DNA of 64,000 bases from Arthrobacter sp. OVS8 (GTDB taxonomy: Bacteria > Actinomycetota > Actinomycetes > Actinomycetales > Micrococcaceae), in contig CP116670.1 of assembly GCA_028370155.1 (NCBI GenBank), positions 1,488,001 to 1,552,000 on the forward strand, given 5' to 3'. Under the pieces are notes generated by a model, which had not been told where the DNA came from, did no database searches, and saw only the letters and a list, made by a program, of their open reading frames with translations. Within the stretch, counting starts at the first letter, position 1. Each line of letters opens with the position of its first letter. This document shows positions 43,950 through 53,393 of the stretch, piece after piece. Both the position numbers and the translations under genes were made by a program.

Positions 43950-44237
43950 TTACCGGTCTGCAACAGAGCCCCGCTGGTCGCCCGAGATATGGGCCGGACG
44001 GCGGAAGGATTTGGGCGCCCTGCGACCAATAGGAAACCACAGCACCGGTCCAAGCACTGGCAGAACTAGAACGATGAGGGCCCACACGACGGTGCCTCCG
44101 GACGCGTAAGTCCTGTTCCGGGCGATGCTGATCAGCGCGCCGACGAACAGGACGAGGCCCGCAATCAGAAGGAGCCCCATAAGGCTCCAGGACGGCACCA
44201 GCGGTTCGGCCTTCCCGGCCATGCCATTCAGCATCAT
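43950..44237 (-). CDS. PLDc_N-type two-helix membrane protein
   Basis: A 95-residue membrane protein with two helices (LMGLLLIAGLVLFVGALISI and VVWALIVLVLPVLGPVLWF) of the phospholipase D nuclease N-terminal (PLDc_N) family, which usually precedes a cardiolipin synthase domain that is absent here. ATG 44237 is preceded by a purine-rich ribosome site (GGGGGAAAG). Stand-alone PLDc_N proteins are common in actinobacteria; function unknown. The frame is intact. Confidence 0.8.
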   Translation of the reverse strand: MMLNGMAGKAEPLVPSWSLMGLLLIAGLVLFVGALISIARNRTYASGGTVVWALIVLVLPVLGPVLWFPIGRRAPKSFRRPAHISGDQRGSVADR

Positions 44238-44285
44238 TCTTTCCCCCAGAAAATCGTGCTGCTTGCGGATGCAATAGACCCTACC

Positions 44286-44316
44286 GCCGGGGTCCTGCAC
44301 GCCGCAGGACCCCGGC
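44286..44316 (+). terminator. Strong hairpin upstream of maf
   Basis: Perfect 13-bp stem (44286-44298 with 44304-44316), 5-nt loop, followed by CGCTTTCC. It stands between two divergent genes, 45 nt before the maf start, where a terminator has no obvious customer; it could be an attenuator or the relic of a terminator left when accE and maf were separated. Confidence 0.55.
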
Positions 44317-44360
44317 CGCTTTCCCTGCGTTGCTGCGCCGGGGTGAACTAGGCTGGAGCG

Positions 44361-45028
44361 GTGACCCGCCTCATTCTTGCCTCCCAGTCCCCGCCCGCAC
44401 CAAGCTGCTCACCGACGCCGGCATCCGGCACGAGATCCTCGTCTCCGACGTCGATGAGGACGCCGTCCAGGCCCGCTACGGCGTCACGGATCCGCACGAC
44501 ACCGCCCTGCTGCTGGCCCGGGCCAAGGCCGAGGCCGTCGCCTCCCTGCCCGAAGCCGACGGCGCGCTGGTGATCGGCTGCGATTCGGTGTTCGAGTTCG
44601 ACGGCGAGGCGCACGGCAAACCGTACACGGCCGACGTCGCCCGGGAGCGGATGCTCCGGATGAGCGGCAGCAGGGGTGTGCTGCACACGGGCCACTGGCT
44701 CGTTGACTGCCGGGACACCGAGGATTCCGAAGAGTCCGGGTCCGGCGCAACCCTCGGACACGTCACCTCCGCCGAGGTCCACTTCATGGAGATGGCCCCC
44801 GAAGAAATCGACGCCTACATCGCCACGGGCGAGCCGCTGCAGTGCGCCGGCTCGTTCACGATCGACGGCTACGGCGGGGCCTTCATCCGCAAGGTCGACG
44901 GCGACCCGCACGCCGTCGTCGGGCTGTCCATTTCCACCCTCCGCGGACTGCTGGGCCAGGCACAGGTGGGCATCACGGAACTGTGGACCACCGGCGCCGC
45001 GGATCCCGCGGTATTGCGGGCCGAGTGA
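44361..45028 (+). CDS. maf: Maf-family nucleotide pyrophosphatase
   Basis: About 223 residues. Maf proteins hydrolyse non-canonical or canonical NTPs to NMPs and are linked to cell-division control. Motifs: LILASQSPARTKLLTDAGI after repair, GCDSVFEFDGEAHGKP, and the C-terminal GEPLQCAGSFTIDGYGGAFI. GTG at 44361. One break near 44392, a CCGGCC read as CCGCC. In Arthrobacter relatives maf commonly lies between the epsilon subunit and accA, which is still the case on its 3' side here. Confidence 0.9.
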
Positions 45029-45041
45029 GCCAATTCGCAAG

Positions 45042-45064
45042 CCTTTGTAGCAACCCTACAAAGG
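45042..45064 (-). promoter_or_regulatory. Inverted repeat upstream of accA, shared with accD
   Basis: CCTTTGTAG-CAACC-CTACAAAGG, a perfect 9-bp inverted repeat with a 5-nt spacer, about 88 nt before the accA start. Read on the minus strand it gives TTTGTAGGGTTGCTACAAA, matching the accD element (31723-31739) at TTGTAGG-x-TT-x-CTACA. Likely binding site of a shared regulator; a hairpin attenuator is the alternative. Confidence 0.55.
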
Positions 45065-45152
45065 TTGGGCGCTTTACGCGCGGAATCCGCAAGTAATATC
45101 GGCGGAACCCACAAAACCGCGCTAGGCTCCCTGAAGGAAAGAAGGAGACGCC

Positions 45153-47004
45153 TTGTCAGCAAATTCGGAGCAGTCCGCAAATCCCGTGCAGCGATCAGCC
45201 AACGAAGGCACCGCAGCAGTAACCCAGCCGCTGAGCAAGGTGCTGATCGCCAACCGCGGCGAAATCGCCGTTCGCATCATCCGTGCCGCTCGCGATGAAG
45301 GCATCGCCTCCGTGGCGGTCTACGCGGAACCGGACCGCGACGCCCTGCACGTCAGGCTCGCCGACGAGGCCTACGCGCTGGGCGGCAACACCGCCGCCGA
45401 GTCCTACCTCGTGATGGACAAGCTGATCGAGGTGGCCCACCGCTCCGGCGCCGATGCCATCCACCCCGGCTACGGCTTCCTGGCCGAGAACGCCGAGTTC
45501 GCCGCCAAAGTAATCGACGCCGGCATCACCTGGATCGGACCCTCCCCGCCGCGATCTCCGCCCTGGGCGACAAAGTCCAGGCCCGCCACATCGCCGAGAA
45601 GGTCGGTGCGCCGCAGGTTCCCGGCACGGCCGACCCGGTGGAATCGGCCGAGGAAATCCTCGAATTCGTCGACAAGTTCGGTCTGCCGGTCGCCATCAAG
45701 GCGGCCTTCGGCGGTGGCGGACGCGGCATCAAGGTGGCCCGCACCCGCGAGGAAATCCCCGAACTGTTCGAATCCGCCGTCCGTGAGGCCGTCGCCGCCT
45801 TCGGCCGCGGCGAGTGCTTCATCGAGCGCTTCCTGGACGCCCCGCGGCACGTCGAAACCCAGTGCCTCGCCGACGCCCACGGCAACGTGGTGGTGGTCTC
45901 CACCCGCGACTGCTCGCTGCAGCGCCGCAACCAGAAACTCGTGGAGGAAGCCCCGGCCCCGTTCCTCACCGAGGAACAGAACCGCCGGCTCTACGAATCC
46001 TCCAAGGCCATCCTCAAGGAAGCCGGCTACCTCGGCGCCGGCACCTGTGAATTCCTCGTGGGCCAGGACGGCACCATCTCCTTCCTCGAGGTCAACACCC
46101 GCCTCCAGGTGGAGCACTGCGTGTCCGAGGAAGTCACCGGAATCGACCTCGTCCGCGAACAGTTCCGGCTGGCCCGCGGCGAGGAACTCGGCTACGGGGA
46201 CCCCGAGGTCCGCGGCCACTCGATCGAGTTCCGCATCACCGGCGAGGACCCGGGCCGCAACTTCATGCCCGCCCCGGCACTATCACGCGGCTGTCAAACC
46301 CCACCGGCCCCGGTGTGCGGATCGACTCCGGCGTGGAACAGGGCGACGTCATCAGCGGCAACTTCGACTCCATGCTCTCCAAGCTGATCGTCACCGGCGC
46401 CACCCGCACCCAGGCCCTGCAGCGGTCCCGCCGCGCCCTCGAGGAGATGGTGGTGGAGGGCATCCCCACCGTCATTCCGTTCGACCTCGCCGTCGTCAGC
46501 AACCCCGACTTCGCTCCCGCCGAGGGTCCGTTCAAGGTCCACACGCGCTGGATCGAGACGGCCTTCGTCAACGACATCCCAGCCTGGACTCCCACCGGAA
46601 CGGACACGGAAACGCCCGACGCCGGCGAACGCCAGCGCGTCGTCGTCGAGGTCGGCGGCAAGCGCCTGGAGGTAGTCCTCCCGGCGTCGCTGGGCACCGG
46701 CGGCGGCTCAGCCGGCGCCAAGCCGGCCAAGACGAAAAAGCGCGCCCGCAGCGGCGGCGCCGTCGCGGCTGCCAGCGGCAACGCGCTGACCTCCCCGATG
46801 CAGGGCACCATCGTGAAGGTGGCCGTCGGCGAGGGTGACCTCGTTGCCGAAGGCGACCTTGTGGTTGTGCTCGAGGCCATGAAGATGGAGCAGCCGCTCA
46901 CCGCGCACCGCACCGGAATCGTGATCGGGCTGACCGCCGCCGCCGGCGAGACGGTCTCCGCCGGCGCCGTCATCGCGCTGATCGAGGACGCTGCCGCCGA
47001 GTAG
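45153..47004 (+). CDS. accA: Acyl-CoA carboxylase alpha subunit (biotin carboxylase + BCCP)
   Basis: About 617 residues. N-terminal biotin carboxylase: [27 protein letters not shown], the ATP-grasp loop [26 protein letters not shown] and [12 protein letters not shown]. An Ala/Lys linker leads to the C-terminal biotinyl domain with the modified Lys in [11 protein letters not shown]. BirA in this window would biotinylate it. TTG start at 45153 with GGAG at the right spacing. Breaks near 45545 (CCGGCC read as CCGCC) and 46280 (GGG read as GG). Confidence 0.95.
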
Positions 47005-47027
47005 CCGCACCGGCTGGACGGACGCGC

Positions 47028-47070
47028 GGGCGGGACGCGGGCGCGCCTCTGGCGCCCGCGCGTCCCGCCC
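47028..47070 (+). terminator. accA terminator
   Basis: A 17-bp GC-rich stem with a 2-nt bulge (47028-47044 with 47052-47070), 24 nt after the accA stop. Lacks a clear T-run. Confidence 0.75.
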
Positions 47071-47085
47071 GTGCAGACTTGGTCT

Positions 47086-47817
47086 GTGAAACCATTCCTG
47101 CTCCTCGCCTCCCGGGCCGAGGACGCCGCCGCCGAGAACGAGTACGAGGCCTACCTGCGCTACGGCGGACTCGAGCCCTCGCAGCTGCGGCGCATCCGGA
47201 TGGAAGCCGGACCGCTGCCGGACCTGGAACTCTCCGACTACTCCGGCGTGATTGTGGGCGGCAGCCCGTTCACCTCCAGCGACCCCGCCCGGCACAAAAG
47301 CGACGTCCAGCACCGCGTGGAGCGTGAGCTTGCCGCCCTCCTGGACCGGATTGTGGCCCAGGACTTCCCCTTCCTCGGCGCCTGCTACGGGGTGGGCACG
47401 CTCGGCCGGCACCAGGGGGCTTTGATCGACCGGACCTACGGCGAGGGCCTCGGCGGCGTGACCATCAAACTGACGGACGAGGGGCTGGTGGATCCGCTCC
47501 TGCGCGGGCTGCCCGAGACCTTCACGGCCTTCACCGGCCACAAGGAAGCCTGCACGCTCCTGCCCTCCCACGCGGTGCTCTTGGCGAGTTCCGCCGCGTG
47601 CCCCGTGCACATGTTCCGGATCAAAACCAACCTGTACGCCACCCAGTTCCACCCGGAGCTGGACGCGGAAGGGCTGGTCACCAGGATCGACATCTACCGC
47701 CACGCCGGCTACTTTCCGCCCGAATCGGCCGAAATGCTGATGGAGGACGCCCGCCGGTTCTCCGCCACCGAACCGATGAAGATCCTCCGGAACTTCGTGG
47801 AGCTCTACGCGGGCTAG
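47086..47817 (+). CDS. Class I glutamine amidotransferase-like protein
   Basis: About 243 residues, a stand-alone GATase1 domain as in the N-terminal part of GMP synthase. Nucleophile Cys in FLGACYGVGTLG (about residue 107) and His-Glu in TQFHPEL. It would hydrolyse glutamine and pass ammonia to an unknown partner, or act as a peptidase-like hydrolase of gamma-glutamyl compounds. GTG 47086 gives MKPFLLLASRAED; there is no strong ribosome site. The frame is intact. Confidence 0.85.
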   Translation: MKPFLLLASRAEDAAAENEYEAYLRYGGLEPSQLRRIRMEAGPLPDLELSDYSGVIVGGSPFTSSDPARHKSDVQHRVERELAALLDRIVAQDFPFLGACYGVGTLGRHQGALIDRTYGEGLGGVTIKLTDEGLVDPLLRGLPETFTAFTGHKEACTLLPSHAVLLASSAACPVHMFRIKTNLYATQFHPELDAEGLVTRIDIYRHAGYFPPESAEMLMEDARRFSATEPMKILRNFVELYAG

Positions 47818-47910
47818 CCCCGACATCCCCGGCCACCGCCCCGCGCCCGACGCCCTCCGCCGCCGAAACGCTCCTGCCCAGTTGCTTCCCGGCACGCGTC
47901 CGCCGACACG

Positions 47911-47949
47911 GAAATGCCCGGCGTGTTCAGCGAACACACCGGGCATTTC
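47911..47949. terminator. Bidirectional terminator between convergent genes
   Basis: An 18-bp stem with one mismatch (47911-47928 with 47932-47949) and a 3-nt loop, between the amidotransferase (plus) and MHS transporter (minus). Confidence 0.85.
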
Positions 47950-47995
47950 GGTTAGCAACCGGGCTGGAGCGTCAGCCCCGGCCCGGGAAGCTGCG

Positions 47996-49407
47996 TCAGG
48001 CTACGTTGTTGGTGTAGTCCAGGTCGCGGGTTTCCTTGCTCACGAACAGGGCGATCAGCGTCAGCACCGCCATGGAGGCGAGGTAGACGCCCACCAGCAT
48101 GGGGCTGCCCTTGCCCATTTCCCAGAGCCAGACGGCGATGAACGGGGCCACGGCCGCGCCCAGGATGCTGGAGAAGTTGTAGCTGATCGCGGAGCCGGTG
48201 TACCGGACATTGGTCGGGAACAGCTCCGGCAGCAGCGCACCCATGGGCCCGAAGGTCAGCCCCATGAGGGAGAAGCCGATGATCAGCAGGGCCATCGTGC
48301 CCACGAAGCCTGCACTGAACAGCGGGACGAAGAGGAGTCCGAAGGCGAAGATGCCGAACGTCACGGCGATCAGCATCTTGCGGCGTCCGTACTTTTCGGC
48401 CAGGGGTCCGGACACCAGGGTGAAGATGCCGAAGAACACGACGCCGGCAATCAGCATCCAGAGGAAGTCGTTGCGGGTGTAGCCCAGGCCGGGGACAAAC
48501 GCGGCCGCGGCGGCCTCGGTCATCGGCTTGCCGGCCTTCTCGGCTGCGGCCTTGGCGGCATCCAGGCTGGAGGCGCGGGTGCCGTAGGTCAGCGTGAACG
48601 TGGTCATCAGGTAGAAGAGCACGTACGTGGCGAGCATGATGAACGTGCCCAGGATCAGCTGGCGCCAGCTGGTCTTGAAGACCCGGGCCAGCGGCAGCTT
48701 GGCGACCTCGTTGGATTCGATGACCTTGGTGAAGGCGGGGGTCTCGATCAGCTTGAGCCGGACGTAGAGGCCGATGATGACCATGACGGCGCTGAGCAGG
48801 AACGGCACACGCCAGCCCCATGCCATAAATGCCTCGGGCGACAGGGCGTAGCTGAACACCAGGAAGATCACGTTGGCAATGATGAAGCCGATCGGCGCAC
48901 CCAGCTGCGGGAACGTGCCGTAGATGGCGCGCTTGTTGGCCGGGGCGTTCTCCGTGGCCAGCAGGGCCGCGCCGCTCCATTCACCGCCGAGGGCCAGGCC
49001 CTGGGCAAAGCGCATCACGACCAGCAGAGCCGGGGCCCAGAATTCCCAGCCCGGGACGAGCGCCGTCGGGAGGCAGCCGATAAGGAAAGTGGCGATGCCC
49101 ATGGTCAGCAGCGACGCCACCAGGGTGCCCTTGCGGCCGAACTTGTCACCGAAGTGACCGAAAACGATGGACCCAAGCGGACGGGCGATAAACGCGACAC
49201 CGAACACTGCGAACGAGCTCAGCAGCTGGGTGGTTTCATTCTGCCCGGGGAAGAACAGCCGGGGAAAACGAGCACAGCGGCCGTGGCGTAAACGTAGAAG
49301 TCGTAGAACTCAACGGTGGTGCCGACCAGGCTGGCGACGATGACGCGGCCGCGCGAGTTCACCTGTTTGGCGGACCCATGCTCCGTGGATGTGGCAGTGG
49401 ATGACAT
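47996..49407 (-). CDS. MFS transporter, metabolite:H+ symporter (MHS) family
   Basis: About 470 residues, 12 membrane helices. MHS features: the start SLVGTTVEFYDFYVYATAAV, the cytoplasmic loop GHFGDKFGRKGTL, the GLALGGEWSGA helix and GPLAEKYGRRKML in the second half. Relatives carry shikimate, alpha-ketoglutarate, proline/betaine or aromatic acids; the substrate here is not told by neighbours. ATG at 49407. One break near 49262 (CCCC for CCCCC). Two tandem dyads lie upstream (49493-49527). Confidence 0.9.
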
Positions 49408-49492
49408 GTAGTAGCGCTTTCATGAAGACCGGACTGGTGCTGCTTGAAGCCGCCCGGATGAGGATACGTATGCTTACATATTAGTTCCGGGC

Positions 49493-49527
49493 GTCCAGTC
49501 AATGGACAAATGTTCCACTATTTGGAC
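49493..49527. promoter_or_regulatory. Tandem operator dyads between MHS gene and narK
   Basis: GTCCA-N5-TGGAC (49493-49507) and TTCCA-N5-TGGAC (49513-49527). The centres lie 20 bp apart, two helical turns, so two regulator dimers could bind the same face. They are about 90-120 nt upstream of the MHS ATG and 170-200 nt upstream of narK; the MHS gene is the more likely target. Confidence 0.55.
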
Positions 49528-49611
49528 ATACAGCGTTGTCTCACGTGGTGGTCATCACACTATGCCCCGCTTCCGGCCCTCACCCCGTCACAAACGCGCC
49601 GATAGGCAAAC

Positions 49612-49649
49612 GTCACAGCACGTTAACAAACAGCGACGGTCCCGGAAAC
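49612..49649 (+). promoter_or_regulatory. GlnR-box-like element upstream of narK
   Basis: GTCAC-n6-TTAAC-n6-CGACG-n6-GAAAC has the exact 5-n6-5-n6-5-n6-5 spacing of the actinobacterial GlnR box (GTnAC-n6-GAAAC, twice). The first and last boxes match fully, the second at AAC, the third poorly. It ends 46 nt before narK; nitrate assimilation is a known GlnR target in actinobacteria. Confidence 0.45.
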
Positions 49650-49695
49650 GCGGCTTCCCTAACTTGGAAGGACAACATCCCCCAAGGAGGTCCCC

Positions 49696-51130
49696 GTGAC
49701 TGCTGAACGCACCGCAGATGCCCCAACCGGCATTTCCCCGGCATTTCCCCTTCCATTTCTGCCGGCACCACCCTCGGCGGTCCCGCCCTGGAATACCGCC
49801 CCGGCCGCTGGATTGCCAACTGGGACGCGGAAAACAAGGAACAGTGGGAGACCCAGGGCCGCTCCATTGCCCGGCGCAACCTGAACTGGTCCATCTTCGC
49901 CGAGTTCCTGGGCTTCGTGGTCTGGCAGCTGTGGTCAATCGTGGTGGTCCAGCTCCCCGCGGCCGGATTCACTTTCACCACCTCGGAAATCTTCTGGCTG
50001 ATCTCCATGCCCAGCCTGGTGGGCGCCACCCTCCGGATCCCCTACACCTTTATGGTCCCCGCTTCGGCGGCCGCAACTGGACGATCGTTTCGGCCCTGCT
50101 GCTGCTCATCCCGTCGATCGGGCTGGCCCTGTGCGTCTCCAACCCCGAGACCCCGTTCGGCGTCATGCTGTTCGTGGCGGCCCTGGCGGGCTTCGGCGGC
50201 GGCAACTTCGCCAGCTCCATGGCCAACATCACCTTCTTCTACCCGGCCCGCGAGAAGGGCTGGGCGCTGGGACTGAACGCCGCCGGCGGAAACCTCGGTG
50301 CCGCCGTCGCGCAGCTTGCCGTCCCGATTGCCATCACGCTCCTCGCCGCCGGCACCGTAAACCTGCCGATGGCCGGCTGGATGTGGGTCCCCTTCATCCT
50401 GGTCGCCGCATTTGGCGCCTGGAAGTACATGGACAACCTCACCAGCGCCAAGGGCGACGTCGCCGGCTCGCTCGCCGCGCTCAAGGAACCGCACTTGTGG
50501 ATCATGGCGCTGCTGTACATCGGCACCTTCGGCTCGTTCATCGGCTTCGCCGGTGTGTTCCCCAAGCTCATCAAGGACTACTTCCCGGCGTTCTCCTCCA
50601 TCGAGGTCGGCACCGTGGCACTGTCCCTCGCCTTCCTCGGCCCGCTGGTCGGTTCGCTGGCCCGCCCCTATGGCGGACGCATGGCGGACCGCATGGGCGG
50701 CGCCCGGATGACCGTCGCAGCCTTCGCCGCGATGGCCGTCATCACCCTGACCATGGTCTGGACCTTGCCGCTGAAAGACTTCTGGCTCTTCCTGGGCATG
50801 TTCCTGCTGCTCTTCACGGCCAGCGGCTTCGGAAACGGTGCCACGTACCGGATGATCCCCATCATCTTCGCCACCTCAAGCAGGGCCGCAAAATCAGGCG
50901 CCAGCACCGTCACCACCCAGCGCCTGGCCTCCTCGGCCCTCGGCCTGATCTCGGCCATCGGCGCGTACGGCGGGTTCGTCATCCCGCAGGTCCTCAACGC
51001 CTCCAACAGCGCCAGCGGCTCCTACACCCCGGCGTTCTACGGCTTCGTCGGCGCGTACGTCGTGATGCTGGCCGTCTGCTGGTTCTGCTATATCCGCAAC
51101 GCCAACCGAAACGCGATGGGACACGTCTAA
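49696..51130 (+). CDS. narK: Nitrate/nitrite transporter NarK
   Basis: About 478 residues, 12-helix MFS transporter. Family features: NLNWSIFAEFLGFVVWQLWS, FGGRNWTIVSALLLLIPS, the nitrate signature AGFGGGNFASSMANITFFYP and FGNGATYRMIPIIF in the second half. It brings nitrate in for the reductase encoded just downstream. GTG 49696 has a perfect ribosome site (AAGGAGG). Breaks near 49760 and 50050 (the latter CCCC for CCCCC). One nt separates its stop from the nasA ATG, so the genes form an operon. Confidence 0.93.
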
Positions 51131-51131
51131 C

Positions 51132-53393
51132 ATGACCAACAGCGCCGCCACGCACTGCCCCTACTGCGCCCTGCAGTGCGCCATGACGCTGAGCACGCCG
51201 GCGGCCCCGGCCGCAAAGGACTGACCCCGGCTTCGCAGCCGGGGTCAGACCCGTGCCGGAGCAACCGGCCGCACCTCCTGCAGCCGCACCTCTCCTCGAC
51301 GTGACCGGACGCGACTTCCCCACCAACCGCGGCGGCCTGTGCCGCAAGGGCTGGACCTCGGCGTCGCTGCTGAACCACCCCGGCCGCGTCACCGAGCCGC
51401 TGCTCCGTGGCGCCGACGGCGTCCACCGCCCGATCGGCTGGGATGAGGCCCTGGACCGCATCACGGGCGCGGTGAAGGCAACCCGTGCCCGGTACGGGGC
51501 GGACGCCGTCGGAGTTTTCGGCGGCGGCGGGCTGACCAACGAGAAGGCGTACCAGCTGGGCAAATTCGCCCGGCTGGCGCTGGGCACGTCGCGGATCGAC
51601 TACAACGGCCGGTTCTGCATGTCCTCCGCCGCCGCGGCCGGGATGCGCGCGTTCGGCGTGGACCGCGGACTGCCCTTCCCGCTGGAGGACCTCGATTCCG
51701 CCAGCACCATCCTGATGCTCGGCTCCAACGTCGCCGAGACCATGCCGCCCTTCGTCCAGCACCTGCAGGGCGCCCGCGACGCCGGGGGCCTGATTGTGGT
51801 GGACCCCGCCGCTCCGCCACCGCGGCGTTCACTTCCGACGGCGGTGGCCTGCACCTGCAGCCGCTGCCCGGCACCGACCTCGCCCTGCTGCTGGGGCTCG
51901 CCCACGTGGTGATCCACGAAGGCCTCGCCGACGCCGGCTACATCGCGGCCCGCACGGCCGGCTACGACGCCCTGGTCCGCAGTGTGGCCTCCTACTGGCC
52001 CGAACGCGTACAGTCCCTCACCGGCGTCCCGGCGGGGCTGATCCGCGACACCGCCCGCAGGCTGGCCGACGGCTCCCGCCGGGGCGGCAGCTACATTCTC
52101 ACGGGCCGCGGCGTGGAACAGCACGTCGACGGCACGGACACCGCCACCGCCGCCATCAACCTCGCCCTGCTGCTGGGCCTCCCCGGCGACGCACGCAGCG
52201 GCTACGGCACGCTCACCGGCCAGGGCAACGGCCAGGGCGGCCGCGAACACGGCCAGAAAGCGGACCAGCTCCCCGGCTACCGCAAGATCACCGATCCCGC
52301 CGCCCGCGCCCACATGGCCGCTGTGTGGGGCGTCCCGGAAGCGCTCATCCCCGGCCCGGGCCTGCCCGCCGTACAGTTGCTGAAGTCGCTGGGACAGCCC
52401 GACGGCGTCCGCTGCCTCTTCGTGCACGGCGCCAACGTGGCGGTGTCCGCGCCCGACGCCAACGCCGTGATCGCCGGCCTGCGGAGCCTGGACTTCCTGG
52501 TGGTCTGCGACTTTTTCCTCTCCGAGACCGCCGCCGAGGCCGACCTCGTCCTGCCGGTCACCCAGTGGGCCGAAGAGGAAGGCACCCTGACCAACCTCGA
52601 GGGCCGCGTGCTCCGCCGCCGCCGGGCCCTCGCTCCCCGCCCGGGGTGCGCAGCGAGTTGTGGATCATGACGCGGCTGGCCGAAGCCCTGGAGGCCCCTC
52701 CACCTTCAGCGAGGACCCGGAGACCGTGTTCGAGGAGCTCCGTCTGGCGTCCCAAGGCGGCCTGGCCGACTACTCCGGAATCGACTACGCCATGCTGGAC
52801 CGGGGCGAAGCGGCCTACTGGCCCTACCCCGCCGGCAGCACCGGAACTCCGCGGCTGTTCCTGGACTCCTTCGCCCACGCGGACGGGCGGGCCGTGTTCA
52901 CTCCGGTGACACCCCGCCGTCGTGCGTCCTCTTCGGGTCCGGCACCGCGTCCGCGGACCGGGCCGGCGCTGGACGTGCCGGAGCGGACGGCGCCGGAACG
53001 GCAATGACCCTGGTCACCGGGCGCCTCATGGAGCACTACCAGTCCGGGGCGCAGACCCGCCGGGTGGCCGCACTGGCCGCCGCCCAGCCGGAAGCACGGC
53101 TGCAGATCCATCCGGCGGCCGCCGCCGCCCAGGGCATCGCCGACGGCGACGTCGTCTCGATTTCCAACGGGCGCGGCGAAGTCTCCTGCCGCGCCGAGCT
53201 GAGCACGGACATCCGGCCCGAAACGGTGTTCCTGCCGTTCCACTTCCCTGAACTGGAGAGCGCCAACCGCCTCACGGAGGCGGCCACCGATCCCATCTCC
53301 GGGATGCCGGAGTTCAAGTTCAGCCAGGTCTGGGTCAAGCCCGGCGCCGCCACTCTCCGCGCCGATGAACTGCAGAAGGAAGGTGCGTCATGA
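51132..53393 (+). CDS. nasA: Assimilatory nitrate reductase, molybdopterin catalytic subunit
   Basis: About 755 residues of the Mo-bis-MGD oxidoreductase family, reducing nitrate to nitrite. The N-terminal 4Fe-4S site is CPYCALQC plus the later Cys in GGLCRKGW; GYGTLTGQGNGQGGREHGQK is the characteristic nitrate-reductase segment, and the C-terminal MGD-binding domain has TGRLMEHYQSGAQTRR. A 12-bp-stem palindrome (51225-51252) interrupts the variable linker after the Fe-S motif and introduces a stop. Further breaks near 51810, 52640, 52695 and 52915. The stop overlaps the next ATG (ATGA). Confidence 0.9.
51225..51252. repeat. Palindrome inside nasA
   Basis: CTGACCCCGGCT (about 51225-51236), TCGC loop, AGCCGGGGTCAG: a perfect 12-bp inverted repeat. 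It falls between the Fe-S cysteine motif and the LLDVTGRDF segment, where relatives have a short variable linker. Confidence 0.7.
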
